A DNA stretch of 64,000 nt from Devosia sp. FJ2-5-3 (GCF_029201545.1 NZ_CP104007.1:1-64000), one strand, 5' to 3'; counted from the first letter of the stretch, positions 10,966 through 19,984 are shown. Numbers and translations are program-made. The notes: generated from the letters alone by a model not told the origin.

Positions 10966-11870
10966 GGCAGGTATTTTTTGGGCATGTGGCAGACCATGGT
11001 GAAGGCCGGATCGAACACATTGCCCACATCGTAGCGCACGAGCTGGCCCATCAGGTGACTGGCGGCCACGGCCGAGAGGCCATATTCGTCCCCGGTCAGC
11101 CAATCGAACATTTCGGTCGTTGCATGCTGCAGCGCCTGGTCGAGCGGACGGGCATTGCCCAATGTATAGATCGTCTCCGCTGTCTCCCCGCGCGGCCAGG
11201 CTTGATGGCGGTTCTTGAGGACGCTGAGGCGGATCTCTACTTCCATCGCGGTCTCGACGCCCGTCCCGACGATTTCGCCATCCCCCTGGATGGCGTGGCA
11301 ATCGCCGAGGAAGAACAGCGCCCCGGGCTCGAACACCGGAAACCATACCCGGGCCCCCGGGCCAAAGCCGCGATAATCCATATTGCCGCCATTGGATGCG
11401 CTGGTCGCGGTGGAAATAGCCTCCCCGCCGGCCGGCGCCACCCCAAAGCACCCGATCATCGGCTCGAGCGGCAGCACCAGGTGCTCAAGCCCCGGAACAT
11501 CGTCCCTGAGCCTCACCGTTCCGACATCGAGATCGATATTCCACTCGATCCGGTCCCTTGGCGGCAGGTCGCGCACGCGCTCGGGATCGACGACATTGCC
11601 CGCCAGTGCGCCACGGGTCCAGCCATCGGGCCGGATCGGGCTTATGCGGAGGATATCGACCTGCAGCACGTCGCCCGGCATGGCGCCATCGACATGAATA
11701 GGACCATTCATCGGATTGGGACCGTGGGTCCGGCTGATCCCATCCTTGTCGACACCGGCGGCATCGATGGTCTGGGTAATGATCACGTCCCCATCCGCCA
11801 CCTTGAGGGCGGCGGGCAGGGCGGCAAGCACATTGTGCCATTGATCGGGCGAGAAGCGATGGACCGCCAC
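10944..11870 (-). CDS. Acetamidase/formamidase family protein
   Basis: 308-aa soluble amidohydrolase of the FmdA/AmdA family, which releases ammonia from short amides. Family landmarks include SRTHGPNPMNGPIHVDGAMPGDVLQVDIL, LPLEPMIGCFGVAP, and GGNMDYRGFGPG followed by FLGDCHAIQGDGEI, the metal and active-site region. It starts with GTG, whose first base is the last base of the corC stop codon (TAGTG), so it is translationally coupled to corC. The natural substrate cannot be told from sequence. In related bacteria lnt usually occupies this slot. Confidence 0.88.
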   Translation of the reverse strand: MAVHRFSPDQWHNVLAALPAALKVADGDVIITQTIDAAGVDKDGISRTHGPNPMNGPIHVDGAMPGDVLQVDILRISPIRPDGWTRGALAGNVVDPERVRDLPPRDRIEWNIDLDVGTVRLRDDVPGLEHLVLPLEPMIGCFGVAPAGGEAISTATSASNGGNMDYRGFGPGARVWFPVFEPGALFFLGDCHAIQGDGEIVGTGVETAMEVEIRLSVLKNRHQAWPRGETAETIYTLGNARPLDQALQHATTEMFDWLTGDEYGLSAVAASHLMGQLVRYDVGNVFDPAFTMVCHMPKKYLPKSLRPR

Positions 11871-12904
11871 TATTCGGCGGCCAATCTTTGCTGGTCGGTG
11901 CGCTGGTCGGTTATGGCCAGCAATTCGTCGGTCTCGCCTTCCCGCTTGCGGCGGATACGCAGACGCTTGATGCGCCTGGGGTCGGCGGCGAGAATCTCGA
12001 ATTCAAAGCCTTCGAGTCCGTTCACCTTTTCGCCGCGCTTGGGCACATGGCCTGCGAGGTCGAAGACCAGTCCGCCGATCGTATCGACGTCGTCGGCATG
12101 GTCGCCCGGGTCGAAATCGGGACCGACCACGGCCTGCACTTCCTCGAGTTCGGCGCGGGCATTTGCGATATAGGTATCGTCGCTGATCTTGCGGACCATG
12201 GCGCGCACGGCTTCGTCGTGCTCGTCCTCGATCTGGCCGACAATGGCTTCGAGCAGGTCCTCGATGGTCACGAGGCCATCGGTGCCACCATATTCGTCGA
12301 CCACGATGGCCATATGGGTGCGGCTGGCGCGCATCGACTGCAAGAGGTCGCCGGCCGGCATGAAGCTCGGGACGAACATGGCCGTGCGGGTGATGCCGAG
12401 CTTGCCGACCTTCTGCCGCAAGGCGGCGGTCAGCAATTTCACCGGGACTTCCTTGTCAGGATCGCTGAGTGGCGCGGTGATTTTGGCCAGGGCGTCCTTG
12501 ATGTGGATGAAGCCCACAATATTGTCGAGGTCGTTCTCATAGACGGGCAGGCGCGAATGGCCCACTTGCCGGAACCGGGCGATCAGCGCGCCCAGATTGA
12601 TGTCGGCGCTTACCGCCTGGATGTCGGAACGCTCCACCATGATGTCGTCGATGGAGACTGCAGAGAGCTTGAGCACATTCTGCAATATGGCGCGCTCGCT
12701 CTCGGAGAAGTCCGAACTATCGGAGCGGTCCTTGTCGTCGAGCGCAACTTGGAGATCGTCGCGCAGCGATACCGTCCTGAGGGTCAGGAGGGATTTGATG
12801 CGATTGATCAGGCTCGGCCCCCGCGCCGCAGGTGCGAGGGCGGGACTAGAAGGAGGGTCGGGATTATCGGGCACCCGCTTGCCCCTGTTGTCGCTGTCGG
12901 TCAT
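11870..12904 (-). CDS. corC: CorC/TlyC-type CBS-domain protein
   Basis: 344 aa from the ATG at 12904; a TTG at 12919 is an alternative start. It has no transmembrane segment, so it is the short soluble CorC form. A helical N-terminus is followed by a CBS pair from about residue 95 ([38 protein letters not shown], then [25 protein letters not shown]). The C-terminal transporter-associated domain starts at about 245. CorC-family proteins are linked to Mg/Co efflux. It lies directly after ybeY in the conserved phoH-ybeY-corC run; the acetamidase gene follows with a 1-nt overlap. Confidence 0.9.
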   Translation of the reverse strand: MTDSDNRGKRVPDNPDPPSSPALAPAARGPSLINRIKSLLTLRTVSLRDDLQVALDDKDRSDSSDFSESERAILQNVLKLSAVSIDDIMVERSDIQAVSADINLGALIARFRQVGHSRLPVYENDLDNIVGFIHIKDALAKITAPLSDPDKEVPVKLLTAALRQKVGKLGITRTAMFVPSFMPAGDLLQSMRASRTHMAIVVDEYGGTDGLVTIEDLLEAIVGQIEDEHDEAVRAMVRKISDDTYIANARAELEEVQAVVGPDFDPGDHADDVDTIGGLVFDLAGHVPKRGEKVNGLEGFEFEILAADPRRIKRLRIRRKREGETDELLAITDQRTDQQRLAAE

Positions 12905-12970
12905 CGTCTCTGGCCGCAATATGCGGCGTATCTATCCTCGGTTGTGCTCAAAGATGGTGTCGGCCAGCGG

Positions 12971-13468
12971 CTAGCCGCCGGCTTCGTCTGCATAGGGATC
13001 TGCGATCCCAAGCCCGCCCAATATCTGGGTCTCCAGGCCCTCCATTTGAAGGGCTTCGGCCTCTTGGAGATGATCATACCCTAAAATGTGCAAAAAACCA
13101 TGCACCACAAGGTGAGTGAAATGGTCTTCGAGGCTCTTGTCCAGCTCCGCGGCCTCGCGAACCAGGGTTTCATGGGCCAGCGTGATGTCGCCGAGCAAGC
13201 CGACAACCGGCCCGAAGGGCTCGATCTGGGGAAAGCTCAGCACATTGGTCGCACTGTCCTTGCCGCGCCACTGGGCGTTGAGGTCGCGCTGTTCTTCGTC
13301 ATCGGTCAGCAGCACCGAAATCTCTGCGGCGCCCTTGATACGGGCACCGGAGCCGGCCAGAGCGGCCAGAACGGCGCGCTCGGCAAGGGCATCGAAATGA
13401 TCGGGCCAGCCCTCCGAATTATGGATGACGGCGATTTCAAGCGGCGGGGTCGGCGGCATTGCACTCAT
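12971..13468 (-). CDS. ybeY: Endoribonuclease YbeY
   Basis: 165-aa metal-dependent RNase required for 16S rRNA 3'-end maturation and ribosome quality control. The zinc motif H-x3-H-x5-H is seen as HGFLHILGYDH near residues 119-129, preceded by the conserved NVLSFPQ and LGDITLAHE. It sits 32 bp after phoH and 66 bp before the corC start, all on the same strand, as in most Proteobacteria. Confidence 0.95.
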   Translation of the reverse strand: MSAMPPTPPLEIAVIHNSEGWPDHFDALAERAVLAALAGSGARIKGAAEISVLLTDDEEQRDLNAQWRGKDSATNVLSFPQIEPFGPVVGLLGDITLAHETLVREAAELDKSLEDHFTHLVVHGFLHILGYDHLQEAEALQMEGLETQILGGLGIADPYADEAGG

Positions 13469-13500
13469 TCATGGGTCGAAGGGACGGAACGGCACCCGCC

Positions 13501-14601
13501 TCACGCGCGAGGAAGAGTGCCCAATGTTCGCGCCAGGCCTGTGGTGTCGCCATCCTTTTCGGCGAGCCGGCGCGCGGTATCCGCCTCATAGGCCCGCACG
13601 ATGCGGCCGACAAGCGCATGGCGCACCACATCCTTGTCGTTGAAGCGCGAAATATGCACGCCCTCGACCCCGTCAAGCAGATTGACGGCCTCCACCAGCC
13701 CCGATCTTTCCCCGCGCGGCAGATCGACCTGGGTCGGGTCGCCGGTGACGATCATCTTGGAGTTTTCACCAAGGCGGGTGAGAAACATCTTCATCTGCAT
13801 CGAGGTGGTGTTCTGCGCCTCGTCGAGGATGACCACGGCATTGGCCAGGGTCCGGCCGCGCATGAAGGCGAGTGGCGCGACCTCGATGATCCCCGAGGTG
13901 ATGCAGCGCTCGACATTTTCGGGCTTCATCATGTCATAGAGGGCGTCATAGAGCGGACGCAGATAGGGATCGACCTTGTCCTTCATGTCGCCGGGCAGGA
14001 AGCCGAGCCGTTCGCCCGCTTCCACCGCCGGGCGCGACAGGATGATGCGGTTGATATCGCCGCGTTCGAGCAGCGAGGCGGCGTGTGCCACCGCCACATA
14101 GGTCTTGCCGGTACCAGCGGGCCCGATGCCGAACACCAGTTCGCTCCGGTCCATGGCGCGCATATAGGCGTCCTGGGCTGGGGTGCGGGCGACGATAGTG
14201 GATTTTCGCGTGGCGATCTGGGCCATGCGTACCTTACCCCTCCGCTCCAGCGTCGGCAGCGTCAGCTGGCTGTCCTCGGTCTCGACCATGCGGATCACCG
14301 CATCGACATCGCCGATATCGACGGTTCGCCCCTCTTCGAGGCCGGTATAAAGCGATTCAAGGACCCGACGGGCCTGATCAACCTTGGACGCCGCGCCCTT
14401 GAGCAGCACATGATTGCCCCGCGGCGTGGCGGAGACGAAGAGGCGCTGTTCGACGAGGGCGAGGTTCTGGTCGAAATCGCCGTAGAGCTGTGCAGCCAGG
14501 CGATTATCTTCAAAGGCGAGTTCGAGTTGCGATGCGAGGGCGTTATCTGCTGTGGGTGGCAAGTGCCTGCTCAAACCTTTTTGGCTCCCGGGAGGCGGCA
14601 C
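13501..14601 (-). CDS. phoH: PhoH-like ATPase
   Basis: 366-aa P-loop ATPase of the PhoH/YbeZ family, which acts with YbeY in RNA metabolism. A KH-like N-terminal half (LFVSATPRGNHVLLKG) precedes the ATPase with Walker A GPAGTGKTYVA at about 157 and Walker B VVILDEAQNT at about 257; the family motifs GDPTQVDLP and SRFNDKDVVRH follow. The first codon is GTG and no good ribosome-binding site is visible, so the start could be a few codons downstream. First gene of the phoH-ybeY-corC-amidase operon. Confidence 0.92.
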   Translation of the reverse strand: MPPPGSQKGLSRHLPPTADNALASQLELAFEDNRLAAQLYGDFDQNLALVEQRLFVSATPRGNHVLLKGAASKVDQARRVLESLYTGLEEGRTVDIGDVDAVIRMVETEDSQLTLPTLERRGKVRMAQIATRKSTIVARTPAQDAYMRAMDRSELVFGIGPAGTGKTYVAVAHAASLLERGDINRIILSRPAVEAGERLGFLPGDMKDKVDPYLRPLYDALYDMMKPENVERCITSGIIEVAPLAFMRGRTLANAVVILDEAQNTTSMQMKMFLTRLGENSKMIVTGDPTQVDLPRGERSGLVEAVNLLDGVEGVHISRFNDKDVVRHALVGRIVRAYEADTARRLAEKDGDTTGLARTLGTLPRA

Positions 14602-14692
14602 CCATGCGCCGCCAATGCATTAACGAGGCTAGGACGATTTCGGTGCCATGTCTGCACATTTTTTCCGTGCAGCAGCGGCTCCCCAGCCGGTG

Positions 14693-15919
14693 TCAGATCG
14701 GCAGGCCCGACAAGAGCTTCGGCCCGCCATGAGATATTCCCGAAGCCGCGCGGATCAGCACATTCTTGACCGGCGCCGCCCGATCGACCAGGCCCAGCCC
14801 GAAATCGCGAAACGCCCGCACAGGGGCGATATCATTTGAAAACAGCCGGTTGAGCCCGTCCGTCATCATCGCCATGGCGGTGGTATCGAGCCGCCGCCAG
14901 GCCTGGTAGCGCTCCAGCACGTCGGCGCCGCCATGGTCGAGCCCGAGCCGCATCGCCTCGACGATCACCTCAGCCAGCGCAGCGACATCCTTCAAACCCA
15001 GATTGAGCCCCTGCCCGGCGATCGGGTGCACCACATGGGCCGCGTCGCCAATCAGGGCCAGCCGTGGCCCGACGAAGTCGCGCGCAATCTGCAGGCGCAG
15101 CGGAAAGCCCATCAGCTTGTCCTCGAGCGTCACCGCGCCAAGGCTCGAGCCCATCACCGCCTCGATCTCGCCGGCCAATTGCTCCGGTATCATGGCCAGG
15201 AATTCCGGCGCCCGCTCGGCGCTTTCCGTCCACACCAGCGAGGAGCGATTACCTGGCAGGGGCAGGCTGGCAAAGGGGCCTGAGGGTCTGAAATGTTCAT
15301 AGGCGACGCCGTCATGGGGCAGTTCATGAGCGATGGTCGCGACCAAACCGGTCTGGCGATAATCGTGGTGAATGACGCCAATTCCGGCCCGCTGGCGCAG
15401 CGCCGATTGCGCGCCGTCGGCCGCGACGACCAGCGCGGTCTCGAGCACGCGTCCATCAGCCAGCACCAGCCGGGCCCTGGCGCCCTCGCCCCGCCAATCG
15501 GCAATCTCGGCCGGCGCGATCACCTCGACCATATCGCCCAGCGCGGCAAGCAGCGCGCCGGAGCTGGCCTGGTTGGGCACCATATGGGCAAAGGCCTCAC
15601 CGGGCGCCACTTCGCCATCAAATTGCAGGAACAACGGCCGGGCTATGTCGCCAAGCCCCGAATCGGTGATGCGCATGGCGCTGATGGGCTGAGCCTTGGC
15701 CGCCATGGCGTCCCAGACGCCCAGCGCCTCGAAAATACGCCGCACGCCGGCGGCAATGGCAGAGGCGCGATTGTCCCGCGGCACGCTGAGCGGGCGGCGA
15801 TCGACGAGGGCCACGCGGATACCGCGCGCCGACTGCGCCAGCGCCAGCGCCAGCGTCATGCCCACCGGGCCACCGCCCACAATGACCACGTCGAATTGCT
15901 CTGCCCTAGGCTCGGTCAT
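14693..15919 (-). CDS. UbiH/UbiF-family FAD monooxygenase
   Basis: 408 aa from the ATG at 15919, seven bases after GGGAGA; an ATG two codons earlier is too close to that site. The frame stays open to 16360, but that part is shadow sequence of glnK. The FAD dinucleotide motif is GGGPVG at 15-20, and the second FAD motif is LIGDAAHVVHPIAGQGLNLG at about 288-307. This is the class A flavin hydroxylase family acting on the ubiquinone ring; which position it hydroxylates cannot be decided from sequence. It is divergent from glnK and followed by phoH after 91 bp. Confidence 0.88.
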   Translation of the reverse strand: MTEPRAEQFDVVIVGGGPVGMTLALALAQSARGIRVALVDRRPLSVPRDNRASAIAAGVRRIFEALGVWDAMAAKAQPISAMRITDSGLGDIARPLFLQFDGEVAPGEAFAHMVPNQASSGALLAALGDMVEVIAPAEIADWRGEGARARLVLADGRVLETALVVAADGAQSALRQRAGIGVIHHDYRQTGLVATIAHELPHDGVAYEHFRPSGPFASLPLPGNRSSLVWTESAERAPEFLAMIPEQLAGEIEAVMGSSLGAVTLEDKLMGFPLRLQIARDFVGPRLALIGDAAHVVHPIAGQGLNLGLKDVAALAEVIVEAMRLGLDHGGADVLERYQAWRRLDTTAMAMMTDGLNRLFSNDIAPVRAFRDFGLGLVDRAAPVKNVLIRAASGISHGGPKLLSGLPI

Positions 15920-16137
15920 CCGCATTCTCCCTTTGTCGCCATTGTCCCAATTGCCCGCGCTGCGAGCAAGCGCGCGATTGCCGCAAGGGTCGCTGCCTTT
16001 ATTTTCACCTTCACCCCGGCAACTGCCCATTTGTTGGCCATTCGCTTGGCGTGATGACGACCTCGAAACAGACTGCAGCCAGACACCCAAAGCCGAAACT
16101 CCCGGAAAACCAGCCATTTCTGCGGCTGAGCCTCCGT

Positions 16138-16154
16138 TTGGCACGGCTCTTGAG
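16138..16154 (+). promoter_or_regulatory. Sigma-54-like promoter of first glnK-amtB module
   Basis: TTGGCACGGCTCTTGAG: the -24 half TTGGCACG is perfect and the spacing is exact, but the -12 half reads TTGAG instead of TTGC. The same variant occurs before the second module (18183). It lies 45 bp upstream of the glnK start. Confidence 0.65.
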
Positions 16155-16198
16155 TGAGGTGTGCTGCGAAGTGCGCAGAAGCATCGAAAGGGGATGTT

Positions 16199-16537
16199 AT
16201 GAAGCTGGTGGTTGCCATCATCAAGCCGTCGCGTCTGGAAGAGGTGAGACAATCTCTCAACTCCCTCGACGTCCACGGCATGACGGTCACGGAAGTGAGG
16301 GGCTATGGAAGGCAGAAGGGCCATTCCGAGATTTATCGCGGCACTGAATATGCGGTGCATTTCCTGCCCAAGCTCAAGCTGGAGATTGCCGTCGATGACG
16401 CCCTTGTCGACGCGGTGAGCAACGCCATTCGCGACGCCGCCCAGACCGGACGTATCGGCGACGGCAAGATCTTCGTGCTCGATCTTCTGGCCGTCACCCG
16501 CATTCGCACCGGCGAAACCGGCGCGTCCGCTCTCTAG
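16199..16537 (+). CDS. glnK: PII nitrogen-regulatory protein, first copy
   Basis: 112-aa trimeric PII signal protein that senses 2-oxoglutarate and ATP/ADP and plugs the ammonium channel. The ATG at 16199 starts the canonical MKLVVAIIKPSRLEEV. The T-loop GRQKGHSEIYRGTEY has the uridylylation site Tyr51, and the B-loop/C-terminal TGRIGDGKIFV is intact. It differs from the second copy (18246) at only 8 of 112 residues, counted by eye. It is followed 23 bp downstream by an ammonium transporter, the classic glnK-amtB pair. Confidence 0.96.
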   Translation: MKLVVAIIKPSRLEEVRQSLNSLDVHGMTVTEVRGYGRQKGHSEIYRGTEYAVHFLPKLKLEIAVDDALVDAVSNAIRDAAQTGRIGDGKIFVLDLLAVTRIRTGETGASAL

Positions 16538-16560
16538 TCCCGCCTCAAGGAGAACAGATA

Positions 16561-17925
16561 ATGACAGGGTTCAAATTCCCCCTCCCCCTCCTGGGCGGCG
16601 CTGCCCTTGGCGCCCTCCTCATGACTCTTCCCGCGCTCGGCCAGGACGCCGCCGCGACCGAAATCGTGGAAGCCGCGGTCGGCGGTGAAACACCGCTCCA
16701 GACCCAGTTTATCCTCAACAGCTTCCTGATGCTGGTTGGCGGGTTCCTGGTGTTCTGGATGGCGGCCGGCTTTGCCATGCTCGAAGCGGGCATGGTGCGC
16801 ACCAAGAACGTTTCCATGCAGCTTCTGAAGAACATCACCATGTATTCGGTGGCGTGCCTGGCCTACTACATCATCGGCTACAAGCTCATGTATCCCGGCG
16901 ACGGCTGGATGATCCCCAATATCCTGGGCGCTCTGGGCATTGCCGTGCTCGAGCCGGTCGGGCTCACCCCGGACGCCGCCGATCTCAGCTATGCAACGGT
17001 CAGCTCGGACTTCTTTTTCCAGGTGATGTTCTGCGCCACGGCTGCGTCCATTGTCTCGGGCACCGTCGCCGAGCGCATCAAGCTGTGGCCATTCTTGATC
17101 TTCGTGGCCGTGCTGACGGCGCTGATCTATCCGATCCAGGCCTCCTGGAAATGGGGTGGCGGCTTCCTCGATGCCGATTTCGGCTTCCTCGATTTTGCCG
17201 GCTCCACCGTCGTTCACTCCGTGGGTGGCTGGGCGGCCCTCGCCGGGGCCATCGTGCTCGGCGCCCGCAAGGGCAAGTACAATGCCGATGGCTCGGTCAA
17301 TGTGATCCCCGGCTCCAACATGCCGCTGGTCGTCCTCGGCATGTTCATCCTCTGGTTCGGCTGGTACGGTTTTAACGGCGCTTCCCAGCTCGCCATGGGC
17401 ACTGTCGGGGATATCGCCGATGTCGGCCGCGTCATGGCCAATACCAATGCCGGCGCCATTGGCGGCGCCCTGGCCGCGGCGGCGCTTGCTGCGATCATGT
17501 ACAAGAAGGTGGACCTGACCTTCGTCGTCAACGGCGCACTGGCCGGCCTCGTCTCAATCACCGCCGAACCCCTTACGCCCGGCCTAGGCACCGCCTCGCT
17601 GATCGGCGCCGTCGGCGGCATCATCGTCGTCCTCACCGTGCCGCTGCTCGATCGCTTCAAGATCGACGACGTCGTTGGCGCCATCCCGGTTCACCTCTTT
17701 GCCGGCATCTGGGGCACGATCGCCGTGGTGTTCACCAATCCCGACGCCAGCCTTGGCGGCCAGCTCATCTCCATCTTCACCGTCGGGGCCTTCGTCTTCT
17801 CGGTCAGCATGATCCTCTGGACCATCCTCAAGGCGGTCATGGGCCTGCGCCCGAGCGCCGAAGACGAAGACCTTGGCCTCGACGTGGCCGAAGTTGGCGT
17901 CGAAGCCTACCCGGCCTTCAAATGA
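16561..17925 (+). CDS. amtB: Ammonium transporter, first copy
   Basis: 454-aa Amt channel conducting ammonia across the inner membrane. An N-terminal signal-like segment (to about residue 24, ALGQ) precedes eleven expected membrane helices. The pore histidine pair is visible in GSTVVHSVGGW and AIPVHLFAGIWG. Its second helix reads GFAMLEAGMVRTKN rather than VALFYGGLVRGKN as in the downstream paralogue, so the two belong to different Amt subgroups. A C-terminal acidic tail (SAEDEDLGLDVAEVG) is short. AAGGAG lies 8 nt upstream. Confidence 0.94.
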   Translation: MTGFKFPLPLLGGAALGALLMTLPALGQDAAATEIVEAAVGGETPLQTQFILNSFLMLVGGFLVFWMAAGFAMLEAGMVRTKNVSMQLLKNITMYSVACLAYYIIGYKLMYPGDGWMIPNILGALGIAVLEPVGLTPDAADLSYATVSSDFFFQVMFCATAASIVSGTVAERIKLWPFLIFVAVLTALIYPIQASWKWGGGFLDADFGFLDFAGSTVVHSVGGWAALAGAIVLGARKGKYNADGSVNVIPGSNMPLVVLGMFILWFGWYGFNGASQLAMGTVGDIADVGRVMANTNAGAIGGALAAAALAAIMYKKVDLTFVVNGALAGLVSITAEPLTPGLGTASLIGAVGGIIVVLTVPLLDRFKIDDVVGAIPVHLFAGIWGTIAVVFTNPDASLGGQLISIFTVGAFVFSVSMILWTILKAVMGLRPSAEDEDLGLDVAEVGVEAYPAFK

Positions 17926-18182
17926 TCAAATCCGGGGTGGCCGTTCGCGGCCACCTCCACCTGCTTGCCGGCAGCGTGCAGTTCGCGCCCTCTTGGCCCG
18001 CCACAGAGGCTTCCCACTCGCAAACCGCGCGGACTGCACACTCCCGGCAATCATGCACAAAAAATACGCGAAGACCGGCGCCTCTGCACATTTTCGAGGC
18101 ACTTTCCTGCCTCATCGGCGACGGGCGGTTTAACCCTATGCGTAACCCACTGACATCATGAGACAATCTGCCTTGGCAGCAC
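17926..18182 (+). other. Intergenic region between the two glnK-amtB modules
   Basis: About 260 bp with no credible gene. It begins with a hairpin at 17936-17955 (GGTGGCCG - TTCG - CGGCCACC, 8-bp stem with a UUCG tetraloop and no T-run), a likely end to the first transcript. An imperfect NtrC-like dyad (TGCACA, 5 nt, GAGGCA) lies at 18084-18100, about 100 bp before the next -24/-12 site, a fitting distance for an enhancer. The dyad matches only four of six bases in its right half. Confidence 0.5.
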
Positions 18183-18199
18183 TTGGCACGGCACTTGAG
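18183..18199 (+). promoter_or_regulatory. Sigma-54-like promoter of second glnK-amtB module
   Basis: TTGGCACGGCACTTGAG, identical to the site at 16138 except one spacer base: perfect -24 half, -12 half TTGAG. It lies 47 bp upstream of the second glnK. Conservation of the unusual -12 in both copies suggests it is functional or recently duplicated. Confidence 0.65.
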
Positions 18200-18245
18200 T
18201 CATCATCTCCGTCCAGCACGCGCCCGATGGCGCCAAGGGGGTTCT

Positions 18246-18584
18246 ATGAAACTGGTGGTTGCTATCATTAAGCCGTCGCGGCTCGAGGAAGTGCGACAGG
18301 CTCTGACTACCCTCGATGTCCACGGCATGACCGTCACCGAGGTGAGGGGCTATGGCCGGCAGAAAGGCCATTCCGAGATCTATCGCGGCACCGAATATGC
18401 CGTGCACTTCCTCCCCAAGCTCAAGCTCGAAATCGCCGTCGATGACGCGCTCGCCGATCAGGTGAGCACGGTAATCCGCGACGCCGCCCAGACCGGCCGC
18501 ATCGGCGACGGCAAGATCTTTGTGCTCGACCTTCTCGCTGTCACCCGCATCCGCACCGGCGAAACCGGCCCATCCGCGCTCTGA
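18246..18584 (+). CDS. PII nitrogen-regulatory protein, second copy
   Basis: 112-aa PII protein, about 93% identical to the first copy, with the same T-loop including Tyr51. The differences cluster in two patches, residues 19-22 (QALTTLD against QSLNSLD) and about 70-77 (ALADQVSTVIRD), plus one near the C-terminus. Both copies should therefore be uridylylated and bind effectors alike. It begins at the ATG at 18246 with AAGGGG upstream and is followed by its own ammonium transporter 29 bp downstream. Symbol left empty because glnK and glnB cannot be told apart for the two paralogues. Confidence 0.95.
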   Translation: MKLVVAIIKPSRLEEVRQALTTLDVHGMTVTEVRGYGRQKGHSEIYRGTEYAVHFLPKLKLEIAVDDALADQVSTVIRDAAQTGRIGDGKIFVLDLLAVTRIRTGETGPSAL

Positions 18585-18612
18585 GCGTCATCCCTTCCGG
18601 AGGCAATTTTTG

Positions 18613-19953
18613 ATGAAAATGTCCAAACTCTTGGGGAGCGCTACACTGGCCTCCCTCCTTCTGGCCCTACCGGCCCTGGCGCAGGACGCCGCCCCTGAGG
18701 CCGCCGCTGCCGTCGAGGAAATCGCTGCCATCGATACCGGCGACACCGCCTGGATGATCGTTTCGACCTTGCTCGTCATTCTCATGACCATTCCCGGCGT
18801 TGCCCTCTTCTATGGTGGCCTCGTGCGCGGCAAGAACGTGCTCTCGGTCGTGACCCAGGTCTTCGGCGCCTTCTCCATGATCGCGCTGCTCTGGGTGGCC
18901 TATGGCTATTCGCTGGCCTTCTCGGGCCCCACCGAGGGGGGCCTTTCGGCCTATATCGGCGATTTCTCCAATTTCTTCCTCGCCAATGTGAACCCGGACT
19001 CCGTTTCGGGGACCATTCCCGAGCTGGTCTTCGTCGTCTTCCAGCTGACCTTTGCCTGCATCACCGCCACGCTGGTCGTCGGCGGCATTGCCGAGCGCAT
19101 GAAGTTCGGCGCGGTGATGGCGTTCCTGGCCATCTGGTTCACCTTCTCCTACCTGCCGATCGCCCACATGGTGTGGTCGGGCGCCGGCCTCTTCTTCAAC
19201 ATGGGCGCCCTCGACTTTGCCGGCGGCACCGTTGTCCATATCAATTCCGGTGTTGCCGCCCTGGTCGCCGCAATCGTGCTTGGCCCGCGCCTGAGCTACA
19301 TGAAGGAGCCGATTGCGCCGCATAACCTCGTCTTCGCCTATATCGGCGCGTGCCTGCTCTGGGTCGGCTGGTTCGGCTTCAACGCCGGTTCTGCCCTCGG
19401 CGCCAACGGGCTTGCCGCCCAGGCCTTCCTCAACACCATCACCGCGCCTGCCGCTGCGGCCATCGCCTGGGCCGTGGGCGAAAAGATCATGCGTGGCCAT
19501 GCCTCTGCCCTGGGCTTCATCTCGGGTGCCGTCGCCGGTCTCGTCGCCATCACGCCCGCTGCCGGCTTTGCCGGCACTTTCGGCTCGATCATTCTCGGCG
19601 CCGTCACCGGTTTCGTCTGCCTCTGGGCCGTCGTCACCCTCAAGCCGATGCTGAAATATGACGACAGCCTCGACGTCTTCGGCATCCACGGCGTGGGCGG
19701 CATTGTAGGCGCCATCGGCACCGCCATCGTCGCCGATCCGGCGCTCGGCGGCTTTGGCGCCGAGGGCTATGCCATGGGCGGGCAGCTGGTCACCCAGATC
19801 CTGGCCGTGCTGGTCGCGATCATCTGGTCCGGTGTCGTGGCCTTCATCGCCATGCTCATCGTCAAGGCGATCTTTGGCGGCGCCCGCGTCACCGAAGGGG
19901 GCGAGAGCGATGGCCTCGACCTCACCACGCATGGCGAACGCGCCTACAACTGA
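18613..19953 (+). CDS. amtB: Ammonium transporter, second copy
   Basis: 446-aa Amt/MEP channel with a cleavable signal peptide ending PALAQD at about residue 24. It has the signature of the classical AmtB group: GVALFYGGLVRGKNVLS, the pore His pair in GGTVVHINSG and FGIHGVGGIVGA, and the C-terminal GEAR-like tail. CGGAGG lies 9 nt before the ATG; the longer frame from 18520 runs back into glnK and is rejected. It should be closed by the PII protein encoded immediately upstream. Confidence 0.95.
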   Translation: MKMSKLLGSATLASLLLALPALAQDAAPEAAAAVEEIAAIDTGDTAWMIVSTLLVILMTIPGVALFYGGLVRGKNVLSVVTQVFGAFSMIALLWVAYGYSLAFSGPTEGGLSAYIGDFSNFFLANVNPDSVSGTIPELVFVVFQLTFACITATLVVGGIAERMKFGAVMAFLAIWFTFSYLPIAHMVWSGAGLFFNMGALDFAGGTVVHINSGVAALVAAIVLGPRLSYMKEPIAPHNLVFAYIGACLLWVGWFGFNAGSALGANGLAAQAFLNTITAPAAAAIAWAVGEKIMRGHASALGFISGAVAGLVAITPAAGFAGTFGSIILGAVTGFVCLWAVVTLKPMLKYDDSLDVFGIHGVGGIVGAIGTAIVADPALGGFGAEGYAMGGQLVTQILAVLVAIIWSGVVAFIAMLIVKAIFGGARVTEGGESDGLDLTTHGERAYN

Positions 19954-19962
19954 CCTCTTCAC

Positions 19963-19984
19963 GGGTGGCGCTTCGGCGCCACCC
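19963..19984 (+). terminator. Hairpin after second amtB
   Basis: GGGTGGCGC - TTCG - GCGCCACCC, a perfect 9-bp stem with a UUCG tetraloop 10 nt after the stop and no T-run. It is very like the hairpin after the first amtB. Confidence 0.55.

Noticed and set aside
18084..18100. Confident NtrC enhancer site for the second glnK
   Set aside because: Left half TGCACA fits, right half GAGGCA matches only four of six bases, and no second dyad is present; kept only as a note in the intergenic entry.
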